From contig NZ_BCVI01000016.1 in the NCBI RefSeq assembly GCF_001591665.1, forward strand, positions 62,001-126,000: a stretch of 64,000 bases of DNA, given 5' to 3'. How positions within the stretch are numbered: the first letter of the stretch is position 1; each line of letters begins with the position of its first letter. Made by a program: the position numbers and the translations under genes. This DNA is from Neobacillus soli NBRC 102451. GTDB lineage: Bacteria > Bacillota > Bacilli > Bacillales > Cytobacillaceae. Below, one piece after another: positions 1 to 9,487 of the stretch. The notes below the pieces were generated by a model, which saw only the letters and a list, made by a program, of their open reading frames with translations, searched no databases and was not told where the DNA came from.

Positions 1-492
1 AATTTCTTATGGGTTACGGACTGGCCTTTGCTGGAATATGACGAGGAAGAAGGTCGTTATTACGCTGCCCATCACCCGTTTACAATGCCGTTTAGGGAAG
101 ACCTTGAATACTTAGATTCAGACCCTGGCCGGGTTCGGGCTCAAGCCTATGACCTTGTTTTAAATGGCTATGAGCTTGGCGGCGGATCACTCAGGATTTT
201 TGAACGTCCTATTCAAGAAAAAATGTTTAGTATTCTTGGGTTTTCACCTGAGGAAGCCAAAGAACAGTTCGGTTTCCTTATGAATGCGTTTGAATATGGC
301 ACTCCGCCACACGGAGGAATCGCCCTCGGTCTTGACCGTTTGGTTATGCTCCTTGCCGGAAGCACCAACCTTCGGGATACGATTGCATTTCCAAAAACCG
401 CAAGTGCAAGCTGCTTGTTAACGAACGCGCCAGGCGAGGTTTCTGAAGCACAATTAAAGGAATTAAACTTGTCACTAAATGTTAAAAAATAA
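1..492 (+). CDS. aspS: aspartyl-tRNA synthetase, C-terminal part (5' truncated by window)
   Basis: This is the last 163 codons of a class II aminoacyl-tRNA synthetase that charges tRNA-Asp. The frame is open from the first base, so the true start lies outside the window. Visible landmarks are the segment [15 protein letters not shown], typical of bacterial AspRS, and the class II motif 3 near the end ([16 protein letters not shown]), whose arginine binds ATP. The downstream neighbours, a 6S RNA and tcdA, match the Bacillus aspS locus. Whether the enzyme is discriminating (Asp only) or also charges tRNA-Asn cannot be judged from this fragment. Confidence 0.97.
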   Translation, partial: NFLWVTDWPLLEYDEEEGRYYAAHHPFTMPFREDLEYLDSDPGRVRAQAYDLVLNGYELGGGSLRIFERPIQEKMFSILGFSPEEAKEQFGFLMNAFEYGTPPHGGIALGLDRLVMLLAGSTNLRDTIAFPKTASASCLLTNAPGEVSEAQLKELNLSLNVKK

Positions 493-515
493 CAAGAATT
501 CGCTTTCATGAAACC

Positions 516-544
516 TTGATTTGAGTTTTTTAATATGCTATTAT
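516..544 (+). promoter_or_regulatory. sigma-A promoter of the 6S RNA
   Basis: TTGATT (516-521) and TATTAT (539-544) are separated by exactly 17 bp. This predicts initiation near position 551, just before the 5' strand of the 6S RNA closing stem. Confidence 0.7.
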
Positions 545-552
545 TAAGTCAA

Positions 553-762
553 TCAAAGAAGAGTCCTGAAATGTACGTTGTGTTATCTGAAGTTTTGACC
601 GAACATGATTTATTGGGAGTCCAGGGTTTCCTGATTGCGTAAATGCCCCACCCTTTTACGGGTAAGGGGACTTACAATACCAGGAATAGGACACCCCCCT
701 GCGAAAGTAGCGGGCTCAAAACTTTGGAATTATGAGCGACGGCATGATTGGGACTCTTTTCT
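553..762 (+). ncRNA. ssrS: 6S RNA (6S-1 / BsrA type)
   Basis: This is an untranslated, roughly 210-nt segment between aspS and tcdA, where B. subtilis encodes 6S-1 RNA (BsrA). 6S RNA binds the RNA polymerase housekeeping holoenzyme as a promoter mimic and modulates transcription in stationary phase. The ends pair: AAGAGTCC at 559-566 with GGACTCTT at 751-758, giving the long closing stem expected of the family. The stretch GTTTTGACCGAACAT near 593-607 resembles what I remember of B. subtilis 6S-1, and more pairing flanks a central open region. It is preceded by a sigma-A promoter and followed by an intrinsic terminator. The exact ends are inferred from pairing. Confidence 0.85.
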
Positions 763-774
763 ATTTTAAAAATC

Positions 775-806
775 AACCTCCTGGCTTTGGCTGGAGGTTT
801 TATTTT
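775..806 (+). terminator. intrinsic terminator after 6S RNA
   Basis: AACCTCC (775-781) pairs with GGAGGTT (793-799), followed by a T-rich run (TTTATTTT). Confidence 0.8.
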
Positions 807-915
807 GCTGTTAATTGTATTATTCCTATAAAGCTGCTTGTTTTTAATGGCGTGTATGATATATTTTTAATCGGGAAAAAGAAACGTAAGAATTTAATAA
901 ATTGGAGTGAACATC

Positions 916-1683
916 ATGCTGCATCAATTTTCTCGTAACGAACTTGCCGTTGGCAAAGAAGGCCTAGATATCATGAAAAATAGCACCGTTGCTGTCTTAG
1001 GAATCGGCGGTGTTGGATCATTTGCGGCTGAAGCACTTGCTCGTTCAGGAGTGGGCCGCTTAATCTTAATAGATAAAGACGATGTGGATATCACAAACAT
1101 CAACCGCCAGCTGATTGCCCTGCTTTCAACAGTCGGCAGACCAAAGGTTGAAATCATGGAAGAGCGGATTAAGGATATTAATCCAGATTGTGAAGTCATC
1201 TCTTTAAAAATGTTTTATACGGAAGAAACCTATGAAGAAATTTTCGATCATAAATTGGATTTTGTCGTGGACGCCTCTGATACGATTGTTTATAAAATCC
1301 ATTTGATGAAGGAATGTTTAAAAAGAAATATCCCGATCATTTCGAGCATGGGTGCGGCCAATAAAATGGATCCAACCCGTTTTAAAATTGCCGATATTTC
1401 AAAAACCCATACGGATCCGATTGCAAAGGTCATCCGCACAAAATTGCGTAAGGAACGAATCCATAAAGGTATTCCTGTTGTTTTTTCCGATGAAAGCCCA
1501 ATTGTAATTCGTGAAGATGTTCGCAAAGAGGTGGGTAACGAAAATGCCGCTATTCGTAAAGCGCAGATGCCCCCAGCATCGAATGCTTTTGTGCCATCGG
1601 CTGCCGGGTTAATCATGGCGAGCTATGTGGTTATAGAGTTACTGAAGGATATTAAGATTTACCGTGTTTCGGATGAGAAATAG
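916..1683 (+). CDS. tcdA: tRNA threonylcarbamoyladenosine dehydratase
   Basis: This is an E1-like ThiF-family enzyme that uses ATP to cyclise t6A to ct6A at position 37 of ANN-decoding tRNAs. The nucleotide-binding glycine motif GIGGVGSFAAEAL lies at about residues 29-41, followed by acidic LIDKDDVDITNINRQ, which are family hallmarks. I chose ATG 916 (MLHQFSRNELAVG) because the in-frame GTG at 907 lies inside the Shine-Dalgarno sequence GGAGTGA. The product is 255 aa, full length. It matches yrvM, the gene after aspS in B. subtilis. An intrinsic terminator follows, so it is probably a single-gene unit. Confidence 0.93.
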   Translation: MLHQFSRNELAVGKEGLDIMKNSTVAVLGIGGVGSFAAEALARSGVGRLILIDKDDVDITNINRQLIALLSTVGRPKVEIMEERIKDINPDCEVISLKMFYTEETYEEIFDHKLDFVVDASDTIVYKIHLMKECLKRNIPIISSMGAANKMDPTRFKIADISKTHTDPIAKVIRTKLRKERIHKGIPVVFSDESPIVIREDVRKEVGNENAAIRKAQMPPASNAFVPSAAGLIMASYVVIELLKDIKIYRVSDEK

Positions 1684-1695
1684 AAATTGTGGGAG

Positions 1696-1723
1696 CCCTG
1701 GACTTTATAAGTTTAGGGTTTTT
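1696..1723 (+). terminator. intrinsic terminator of tcdA
   Basis: CCCTGGACTT (1696-1705) pairs with AAGTTTAGGG (1709-1718), with two G-U pairs, followed by TTTTT. Confidence 0.8.
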
Positions 1724-1847
1724 CTAAATATGTTTTCATCGGGCGAAGGGCATACGAGAGGTTTTTTGTGATTGAGACTAGAATATTTATTCTGCAAGAA
1801 ATGAACCAAGTTCCAATTGACATAAACGAGTGGAAAACACACCCTTT

Positions 1848-2120
1848 CGGTAAAAGGAAGAGTGCTCCATTTACCGAAAAGCAGAAAAGAGAGCTTCCTC
1901 GGTAAAAGGATGGGTGCTCCATTTACCGAAAAGCAGAAAAGAGAGCTCTCTCGGTAAAAGGAAGAGTGCTCTATTTACCGAAAAGCGGAAAAGAGAGCTC
2001 TCTCGGTAAAAGGAAGGGGGTTCCATTTACCGAAAGGCGGAAAAGAGAGCTCTCTCGGTAAAAGGATGGGGCTTCTATTTACCGAAAAGCAGAAAATAGA
2101 GTTCTCTCGGAAAAAGGAAT
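1848..2120. repeat. 52-bp direct tandem repeat, five full units plus a partial sixth
   Basis: The units start at 1848, 1900, 1952, 2004 and 2056, with a degenerate partial copy at 2108. The period is exactly 52 bp. Each full unit carries the inverted repeat CGGTAAA-N15-TTTACCG, and most carry the 12-bp palindrome AGAGAGCTCTCT near the unit boundary. Units differ at a few positions, mainly between the arms of the first dyad. Because 52 is not a multiple of three, the array cannot be a repeated peptide in one frame. It fills the gap between tcdA and the NERD gene, the 3' flank of both. The function is unknown. Confidence 0.95.
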
Positions 2121-2172
2121 AAGAGAGCTTAAGGAGTCACTTTAAGAAATTATCCACATGTAAATCAAAATT

Positions 2173-3081
2173 TCAAACAAAATACCTAAGGTGTCTCATC
2201 CCTACTGATGTAAGGTTTGCCATTAGAATCCTTCTAATTATCTTCTTAGACGCAATCACATTACACCATTCATAAATACCATTTGTGGTGATTTTTCTAT
2301 CTGGAAAAAGAAGCTTTAATTCCTTCACACTCCGTAAAACAGCTGATTCGATATCTTCCTCGCACCCACATTTTTCACACACTAATTTCTTTTCCCCGAC
2401 AAGAATCGCAAACGAGTGACATCCCGAACAAGTTAACCCCTTTTTCAGTTGTTCATACTTATAGGATGGAAATTGCGAATATCGTGATTCACTTTGATGC
2501 ATCGAGATTAATTGGTCGGCTAGCTTTTTGTGGCGGCTATTTAATTTTGACGGTGTCTTGTTTAACTTTCCCATATGGGTAATAAGCTGAGTTGGATAAA
2601 TAATCGGCGCGTTTAGGGGGGCTTGGTATAAAGTGAATCCAGGGTTTACAAAGACAACCTGTCCTTCAATGGGTAAAAAAATACCGAGCTTTTTAAGTAA
2701 CGGACGGAGAAGCGAACTACTGCGTTTTAATTGATCCAATGGATTCTTTATTTCTTCCTTAGTTAACTTAGAATAGAAACTTTCTGATTCATAATAATAA
2801 GCGCCCTCATAGTTTTTTACTTCAAAAGGATAAATCGTTTCTTGAGAAATGATTAAGGTATCGATTTGAAATTCAGAGTTGTTAAACTCAAGGCACAGAT
2901 CATTTATAATATACAAATCATTTTGGAGGTTCGCGGTTAATTGATCAAACCTCACTTCACCCTGATAACCTTTTTCAAGGTTTGAATAACGCTTTTTATC
3001 TTTTGTTGATAAAACCATCCGTGTGTTTAAAAATCTCATAATTATTAATTCCTTTGACTCCGAACGTGGTTTTAAAGGCAT
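2173..3081 (-). CDS. NERD-domain (nuclease-related) protein with C-terminal zinc ribbon
   Basis: This 302-aa protein belongs to the NERD family, thought to share the restriction-endonuclease-like fold. The N-terminal domain (about residues 35-150) shows the family pattern: GYQGE with E42, then D74 in FQIDTLII, then E87 and K89 in PFEVKNYEG. These are the candidate metal-binding and catalytic residues. Near residues 215-250 there are two CxxC knuckles (CSGC and CEKC), a probable zinc ribbon. The start at 3081 follows a strong GGAGG site. It is transcribed alone, facing the tandem repeats. No substrate or partner can be inferred from context, and a role in nucleic-acid processing is only family-based. 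Confidence 0.85.
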   Translation of the reverse strand: MPLKPRSESKELIIMRFLNTRMVLSTKDKKRYSNLEKGYQGEVRFDQLTANLQNDLYIINDLCLEFNNSEFQIDTLIISQETIYPFEVKNYEGAYYYESESFYSKLTKEEIKNPLDQLKRSSSLLRPLLKKLGIFLPIEGQVVFVNPGFTLYQAPLNAPIIYPTQLITHMGKLNKTPSKLNSRHKKLADQLISMHQSESRYSQFPSYKYEQLKKGLTCSGCHSFAILVGEKKLVCEKCGCEEDIESAVLRSVKELKLLFPDRKITTNGIYEWCNVIASKKIIRRILMANLTSVGMRHLRYFV

Positions 3082-3217
3082 GGCCCACTTCCTCCCAGAT
3101 TGTTAAGTTCTAAATTAATTTTATAGAAAAATTTGTCGTATTTTAAGGAAATATATGAATATTTCGTTAACAATTTCCTCAGTCCTCAGACGTAGCCATG
3201 ATTCCACCTTCAGCCGT

Positions 3218-3246
3218 TTTATAAAAACAAATCAAAAGGTTATAAT
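3218..3246 (+). promoter_or_regulatory. candidate promoter of the ABC transporter operon
   Basis: A perfect -10 TATAAT (3241-3246) lies 17 bp after a weak -35 TTTATA (3218-3223), about 65 bp upstream of the ATPase start. Confidence 0.5.
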
Positions 3247-3310
3247 TATGAAGGAAAATTTTTCAACTTTGATGTAAACTTAGTTGGGACTTATTGAGAG
3301 GAGAGAGACT

Positions 3311-4237
3311 TTGGAAACAATCGTAGAATTAAAAAATGTAACAAAGGTAATTAAAGGAAGAACTATTATAGACAATATTAGCTTCCAGGTGAATAAAGGC
3401 GAGGTCTTCGGTTTTCTTGGTCCTAATGGTGCCGGGAAGACGACAACCATCCGAATGATTGTCGGGCTAATGGGGATTACATCTGGGGACATTACCATTG
3501 GCGGGGCGAGTATTAAAACCCAGTTTGAAGATGCAGTAGGTCATGTCGGTGCGATTGTTGAGAACCCGGAAATGTACAAATTTTTGACGGGCTACCAAAA
3601 CCTTGTCCATTATGCAAGAATGTCAAAAGGAATCACCAAGGAGAAAATTACCGAAACGATTGAACTTGTTGGATTAACGGAGCGCATTAATGACAAGGTA
3701 AAAACATACTCGTTAGGGATGAGGCAGCGATTAGGCTTAGCCCAGTGTCTTTTACATGACCCAGCGGTGCTAATCCTTGATGAGCCTACGAATGGATTAG
3801 ACCCTGCGGGAATAAGAGAAATCCGCGACTATGTCCGTCTGCTGGCACGTGAAAAGAATATGGCAGTAATTGTTTCCAGTCATTTGCTTTCCGAAATGGA
3901 AATGATGTGCGACAGAATCGGGATCATTCAAAATGGGCGTTTAATCGATGTTCAACATATGAAGGAATTTGTACATAACACGGAAGTGACATATGAGTTG
4001 GAAGTTGTCCCAAGCGAAAGCGCTTTGTCACTTATTAAAACCAACTATCCAAATGTCCGGGCAAACCTGTCCAGGAATGGAATCTCTGTTGAGCTTCCAA
4101 AAGAAGAAATACCAAATCTGGTCAAAACATTTGTCGCTAATGAAATTCAAATTTTTGGAATAAAAGAAGTGGCAAAAACTTTAGAAGATCGCTTCCTTGA
4201 AGTGACAGCGGAAAAGGGGGCAGCGCAGCATGGTTAA
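3311..4237 (+). CDS. ABC transporter ATP-binding protein (ABC-2 / BcrA type)
   Basis: This is a 308-aa ATPase subunit of a two-gene ABC exporter. It shows Walker A (GPNGAGKTT), the ABC signature (YSLGMRQRLG) and Walker B (AVLILDEPTNG), followed by the switch histidine in VSSHLL. The roughly 80-aa C-terminal extension is typical of bacitracin-type or YtrB/CcmA-like ATPases. I place the start at TTG 3311 because GAGAGGAG sits at the right distance; the longer frame beginning at TTG 3284 would run through that site. It overlaps the permease gene by 8 bp, implying translational coupling. The substrate is unknown. This pair is not at this position in B. subtilis as I recall it. Confidence 0.9.
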   Translation: METIVELKNVTKVIKGRTIIDNISFQVNKGEVFGFLGPNGAGKTTTIRMIVGLMGITSGDITIGGASIKTQFEDAVGHVGAIVENPEMYKFLTGYQNLVHYARMSKGITKEKITETIELVGLTERINDKVKTYSLGMRQRLGLAQCLLHDPAVLILDEPTNGLDPAGIREIRDYVRLLAREKNMAVIVSSHLLSEMEMMCDRIGIIQNGRLIDVQHMKEFVHNTEVTYELEVVPSESALSLIKTNYPNVRANLSRNGISVELPKEEIPNLVKTFVANEIQIFGIKEVAKTLEDRFLEVTAEKGAAQHG

Positions 4238-5159
4238 CTTACTAAAAAATGAATGGATGAAAATCTTCAAACGGCCTGGAACCTACGTCATGATTGCGAT
4301 ACTTATCGTAATCACGGCACTTGTTGGAATTCTTTCTAAATATCAGGAGCAGGATTTCAAGGCTGATCCAAACTGGGAGCAAACATTACGGCAGGAAAAT
4401 CTCGCCTTAGAGAAGCAGATGGAGCAAACCAAGATGGATTTCAAGAAAGAAATCGCCATCAATGAATATCGGATTAAGCATCATATTCCACCAAAAGAAA
4501 AATATCATGTTTGGTCATTTGTTAAAGATACATCACAGCTGATCATCTTAGCCGGATTATTTACAATTATCATTTCGGCGGGAATTGTCGCGAGCGAATT
4601 CAATTGGGGAACGATTAAGTTATTACTGATACGACCGATAAACCGCAGTAAAATTTTAGCTTCAAAGTATTTGACGATATTGCTGTTTGCCTTGTTGATG
4701 CTGGGCATTTTGTTTGTTTTCTCAGCGATACTTGGTGCCATCCTGTTTGGAATGCCAGACAAAGCCGTTCCCTATTTGAATTATTATAATGGCCAGGTGA
4801 CAGAGCAAAATATTGTTGTCCATCTATTAATTTATTATGGGTTAAGTTCAATTGACACGATTATGCTTGCTACAATGGCATTCATGATTTCCTCCGTTTT
4901 TCGGAATAGTTCACTTGCGATTGGCTTATCAATCTTTCTATTATTTACTGGTGCTACATTTACGACCCTGTTAGCCATGAAATTTAGCTGGGCAAAATAT
5001 ATCTTGTTTGCCAATACGAATTTATCACTATACTTTGAAGGTACGCCAATGTTGGAAGGGATGACCATGTCGTTCTCAATCATTATGCTCTTGATTTACT
5101 TTGCGATTTTCCAATTCTTAGCCTTCTTTATTTTCAAAAAGCGAGACGTAGCTGCTTAA
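4230..5159 (+). CDS. ABC-2 type transporter permease subunit
   Basis: This is a 309-aa membrane protein, partner of the preceding ATPase. A hydrophobic segment at about residues 18-37 is followed by a long polar, charged loop (about 40-90), then five more hydrophobic segments (around 95-120, 145-175, 205-225, 230-250 and 280-303). This layout, with a large first extracytoplasmic loop, is usual for ABC-2 permeases of the NatB/BcrB kind. The start ATG lies within the end of the ATPase gene. The substrate cannot be inferred; drug, peptide or ion export are all possible. Confidence 0.88.
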   Translation: MVNLLKNEWMKIFKRPGTYVMIAILIVITALVGILSKYQEQDFKADPNWEQTLRQENLALEKQMEQTKMDFKKEIAINEYRIKHHIPPKEKYHVWSFVKDTSQLIILAGLFTIIISAGIVASEFNWGTIKLLLIRPINRSKILASKYLTILLFALLMLGILFVFSAILGAILFGMPDKAVPYLNYYNGQVTEQNIVVHLLIYYGLSSIDTIMLATMAFMISSVFRNSSLAIGLSIFLLFTGATFTTLLAMKFSWAKYILFANTNLSLYFEGTPMLEGMTMSFSIIMLLIYFAIFQFLAFFIFKKRDVAA

Positions 5160-5167
5160 TAAAAAAA

Positions 5168-5210
5168 GGTGTCAGGCACCATGTGAAAATTTCACATGGT
5201 TTCTGACACC
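5168..5210. terminator. bidirectional terminator formed by a dispersed palindromic repeat
   Basis: The 21-bp arms 5168-5188 and 5190-5210 pair with only two mismatches and a 1-nt loop. The outer part reads GGTGTCAGGCACCATGTG. It lies between the convergent permease and rarA genes, with an A run before and a T-rich stretch after, so it can work on both strands. The same core recurs at 30863-30909. Confidence 0.85.
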
Positions 5211-5215
5211 TTAAT

Positions 5216-6487
5216 TTACCTTTTACGGGTTAGCTTTTCATAAACGCTGGCTAATGCCTGCTCAAATTTGCCTGTTTTTTTCGGTTGATAGTATTGTTTG
5301 TTTTTTAATTTGTCCGGTAAATACTGCTGCGGCACCCAGCCATTTTCATAGTCATGAGGATATAAGTAACCAATCCCTCTGCCAAGCTCTTTTGCTCCTT
5401 TATAGTGAGCATCACGTAAATGGTCGGGTATTTCGCCGACAATGCCTTTTTGAATATCATCCAGTGCAGCCTGAATCGCTATAACGGCAGAATTAGACTT
5501 AGGCGAGAGGCATAATTCAATAACGGCATTCGCAAGCGGAATCCTCGCCTCTGGAAACCCGATTCTTTCCGCCGTTTCAATTGCCGCCAATGTGCGTGCT
5601 CCGGCTTGGGGGTTAGCCAATCCGACATCTTCATAAGCAATCACAATCAGTCTGCGGCTTATACTTACTAAATCTCCTGCCTCAATTAATCTGCCAAGAT
5701 AGTGGAGGGCTGCATTGACATCACTGCCGCGTATCGATTTCTGGAAGGCTGAGAGGACATCATAATGCCCATCCCCGTCCTTATCGGCAACCAAGCTTTT
5801 CTTTTGTAAACATTCTTCGGCGGTATCAACATCAATATTAATAACACCGCGATCATTTTTATCGGTTGATAGTACCGCTAGTTCCAGGGCGTTCAAGGAA
5901 CTTCTAACATCTCCATTTGAGCCTTGTGCAAAATGCAGTAAGGCCTCATCTGCAATCTCGACCTTTATTTTTCCAAAACCGCGTTCTTCATCTTCAAGGG
6001 CATGTAGTAAGGCCTGCTTTACTTCATCAGGCGCTAGCGGTTTTAGCTCGAAAATCTGACAGCGGCTGCGAATTGCCGGATTAATCGCATGATAGGGATT
6101 GCTTGTCGTTGCTCCAATTAATACAATCATCCCGTTTTCCAAAAAAGGAAGTAAAAAGTCTTGCTTCGCTTTATCTAAACGATGGACCTCATCAAGAAGC
6201 AGAATTACTTTCCCGGACATTTTCGCCTCAGCAGCGACAATTTCCATATCTTTTTTATTATTTGTAACCGCGTTCAGCGTCCGAAAGGCATATTTCGTGC
6301 TGCCGGCAATCGCACTGGCAATCGAGGTTTTGCCAATACCAGGCGGTCCATACAAAATCATCGATGTCAGCTGTTTGGCTTTCACCATTCTGGCAATTAT
6401 TTTTCCGTCACCAACCAGATGCTGCTGGCCAACGACTTCTTCAATTGTTCGAGGACGCATTCGAAATGCTAATGGTTTTTGCTGCAT
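5216..6487 (-). CDS. rarA: replication-associated recombination protein A (MgsA/RarA AAA+ ATPase)
   Basis: This 423-aa clamp-loader-like AAA+ ATPase acts at stalled replication forks. Walker A is GPPGIGKTS and Walker B is LLLDEVHR, followed by sensor 1 (GATTSNP) and the arginine-finger region (AIRSRCQIF). The C-terminal half (YEDVGLANPQA, then GIGYLYPHD) is the RarA-specific tetramerisation domain. The open frame extends six codons upstream, but GGAGAG lies just before the seventh codon, so I start at ATG 6487 (MQQKPLAFRMRP). It is divergent from cymR. It corresponds to yrvN in B. subtilis. Confidence 0.95.
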   Translation of the reverse strand: MQQKPLAFRMRPRTIEEVVGQQHLVGDGKIIARMVKAKQLTSMILYGPPGIGKTSIASAIAGSTKYAFRTLNAVTNNKKDMEIVAAEAKMSGKVILLLDEVHRLDKAKQDFLLPFLENGMIVLIGATTSNPYHAINPAIRSRCQIFELKPLAPDEVKQALLHALEDEERGFGKIKVEIADEALLHFAQGSNGDVRSSLNALELAVLSTDKNDRGVINIDVDTAEECLQKKSLVADKDGDGHYDVLSAFQKSIRGSDVNAALHYLGRLIEAGDLVSISRRLIVIAYEDVGLANPQAGARTLAAIETAERIGFPEARIPLANAVIELCLSPKSNSAVIAIQAALDDIQKGIVGEIPDHLRDAHYKGAKELGRGIGYLYPHDYENGWVPQQYLPDKLKNKQYYQPKKTGKFEQALASVYEKLTRKR

Positions 6488-6562
6488 AATCATCTCTCCA
6501 AACAAACTTCGCTAATTATAAACATACCATTTTTCATTGAAAAAGCATATTAAAGAGGAATA

Positions 6563-6571
6563 TGGTATAAT
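6563..6571 (+). promoter_or_regulatory. extended -10 promoter element for cymR
   Basis: TG-N-TATAAT (TATAAT at 6566-6571) makes a strong extended -10. The nearest TTGAAA (6537-6542) is 23 bp away, too far for a normal -35. It lies 65 bp before the cymR start. Confidence 0.55.
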
Positions 6572-6635
6572 TTCTAAAGCCTATCAATTTACTGAGAATT
6601 TTTTGTGTTTATATATGAAATAGAGGTGCTAATAG

Positions 6636-7055
6636 ATGAAAATTTCAACCAAAGGACGTTACGGTCTTACAATCATGATTGAACTTGCCAAGAAACATGG
6701 TGAAGGCCCGACTTCGTTAAAAACGATTGCTCAGGCAAACGATTTATCGGAACATTATTTAGAGCAATTGATTGCCCCATTACGAAATGCAGGATTAGTA
6801 AGAAGCATTAGGGGGGCATATGGCGGTTATGTTCTAACAGATGTTCCCGCGAAGATTACTGCAGGCGATGTGATTCGTGTCTTGGAAGGACCGATTACAC
6901 CTGTGGAAGGTATTGAAGATGAAGAACCGGCCAAGCGGGAGCTATGGATCCGTATCCGCGATGCGATTAAGGATGTCTTAGACAATACAACACTAGAGGA
7001 TTTAGCTAATCACAGCGATGACCGTGATATGGAAGGTTATATGTTTTATATTTAA
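6636..7055 (+). CDS. cymR: Rrf2-family cysteine metabolism repressor CymR
   Basis: This 139-aa winged-helix regulator starts with the Rrf2 signature MKISTKGRYGLTIMIELA. The HTH is around residues 25-50 (SLKTIAQANDLSEHYLEQLIAPL) and the wing is GAYGGYVL. It contains no cysteine at all, so it is not an Fe-S IscR or NsrR type. In B. subtilis CymR represses sulfur-uptake and cysteine-synthesis genes in complex with CysK. The target operon mtnN-mccA-mccB is in this window at 28 kb. It lies directly upstream of iscS (44-bp gap), the order seen in B. subtilis (yrzC-yrvO-trmU). Confidence 0.93.
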   Translation: MKISTKGRYGLTIMIELAKKHGEGPTSLKTIAQANDLSEHYLEQLIAPLRNAGLVRSIRGAYGGYVLTDVPAKITAGDVIRVLEGPITPVEGIEDEEPAKRELWIRIRDAIKDVLDNTTLEDLANHSDDRDMEGYMFYI

Positions 7056-7099
7056 AGTAAACGGTAATAATAGAGAATTATTTTGATTGAGGTGTAAAT

Positions 7100-8242
7100 A
7101 TGGAACGAATCTATCTCGACCATGCCGCAACAACTCCGATGCATCCAAAGGTTATTGAAAAAATGCTCGAAGTGATGAATTCCACTTTTGGAAATCCATC
7201 AAGCATCCATTCTTTTGGAAGAGATGCACGTCATCGGATGGATGTAGCTCGGGGGGCATTAGCAGGCAGTATTGGCGCAAAGGAAAATGAGATAATTTTT
7301 ACAAGCGGCGGAACGGAAGCAGATAATATGGCATTATTTGGGGTTGCCGAAAGCTATCAGGATAATGGTAAGCATATCATTACATCGCAAGTGGAACACC
7401 ATGCTGTTCTTCATGCTTGCAAAAAGTTAGAAAAAATTGGTTTTGAGGTCACCTATTTGCCCGTCGATGAAACAGGGCGGATTTCTATGGATGAACTCCG
7501 TGCTGCCCTAAGGGAAGATACCATATTGGTGTCAATCATGTTTGGGAACAACGAGGTAGGGACGATTCAACCGATTACGGAAATTGGACAGCTGTTAAAG
7601 GACCATCAGGCCAAATTTCATACCGATGCGGTTCAGGCATATGGGGTGGAAAAAATTAATGTCAATGACAGTTTCATCGATTTATTATCAGTTTCAGCTC
7701 ATAAATTGAATGGCCCAAAAGGAACGGGTTTCCTTTATGCAAGATCAAATGTAAAACTTTCCCCCCGTTCCTTCGGCGGGGATCAAGAAAGAAAACGGCG
7801 GGCCGGGACCGAAAATATCGCTTCGATTGCCGGATTTCAAGAGGCGGTTTTGGTCGCAACTGAAGAACGGTCTGCCAAAAGAGAAAAGTTTTTTGGATTT
7901 AGGACTGCTTTACTGCAAAGGCTTCGGGAACTAGATGTTGAGTTTGAAATAAACGGATTGCTTGAATATTCGCTTCCACATGTATTAAACTTAAGCTTTC
8001 CCGGCACAAGTGTGGAAGCAATGCTCGTGAATCTGGATTTAGCAGGAATAGCTGTGTCGAGCGGTTCAGCCTGCACAGCGGGTTCGATTGAACCTTCCCA
8101 TGTCCTTGTGGCCATGTTTGGTAACCAATCAGAGCGATTGATTAATTCCATTCGGTTCAGTTTTGGTTATAATACGACAGAAGAAGAAGTAATCAAGGCG
8201 GCGGAAGAAACGGCTCGTGTTGTTTCTCGCTTGAAAAAATAA
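7100..8242 (+). CDS. iscS: cysteine desulfurase (YrvO type, partner of MnmA)
   Basis: This 380-aa PLP enzyme takes sulfur from cysteine and hands it to the tRNA thiolase encoded next door. The PLP lysine is K202 in SAHKLNGPKGTGFLY, and the catalytic cysteine is C325 in SSGSACTAGS. The N-terminal IYLDHAATTPMHP is classic for the NifS/IscS family. A good ribosome site (GAGGTG) precedes ATG 7100. Adjacency to mnmA indicates the YrvO role in s2U34 formation rather than the SUF pathway. The short gap and lack of a terminator suggest co-transcription from cymR through mnmA. Confidence 0.93.
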   Translation: MERIYLDHAATTPMHPKVIEKMLEVMNSTFGNPSSIHSFGRDARHRMDVARGALAGSIGAKENEIIFTSGGTEADNMALFGVAESYQDNGKHIITSQVEHHAVLHACKKLEKIGFEVTYLPVDETGRISMDELRAALREDTILVSIMFGNNEVGTIQPITEIGQLLKDHQAKFHTDAVQAYGVEKINVNDSFIDLLSVSAHKLNGPKGTGFLYARSNVKLSPRSFGGDQERKRRAGTENIASIAGFQEAVLVATEERSAKREKFFGFRTALLQRLRELDVEFEINGLLEYSLPHVLNLSFPGTSVEAMLVNLDLAGIAVSSGSACTAGSIEPSHVLVAMFGNQSERLINSIRFSFGYNTTEEEVIKAAEETARVVSRLKK

Positions 8243-8275
8243 ATTTGTTACGATTTACAGTATTAAGAGAGGTGA

Positions 8276-9400
<1,125 letters not shown>

Positions 9401-9405
9401 AATTG

Positions 9406-9437
9406 CCCTGATTCCAAAACTGGAGTCGGGGTTTTTT
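9406..9437 (+). terminator. intrinsic terminator of mnmA
   Basis: CCCTGATTCC (9406-9415) pairs with GGAGTCGGGG (9422-9431), including two G-U pairs, then six T. Confidence 0.9.
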
Positions 9438-9487
9438 AATCGGAATCCCCCGCCCCGAGTCGGCCAGTTTAACCTTGGAAATCTTAT

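Noticed and set aside
732..938. 68-codon plus-strand frame between aspS and tcdA
   Set aside because: It starts inside the 6S RNA and runs through its terminator; no ribosome site.
1713..1922. 69-codon minus-strand frame entering the 52-bp repeats
   Set aside because: The repeat period shifts frame, there is no ribosome site, and the frame covers the tcdA terminator.
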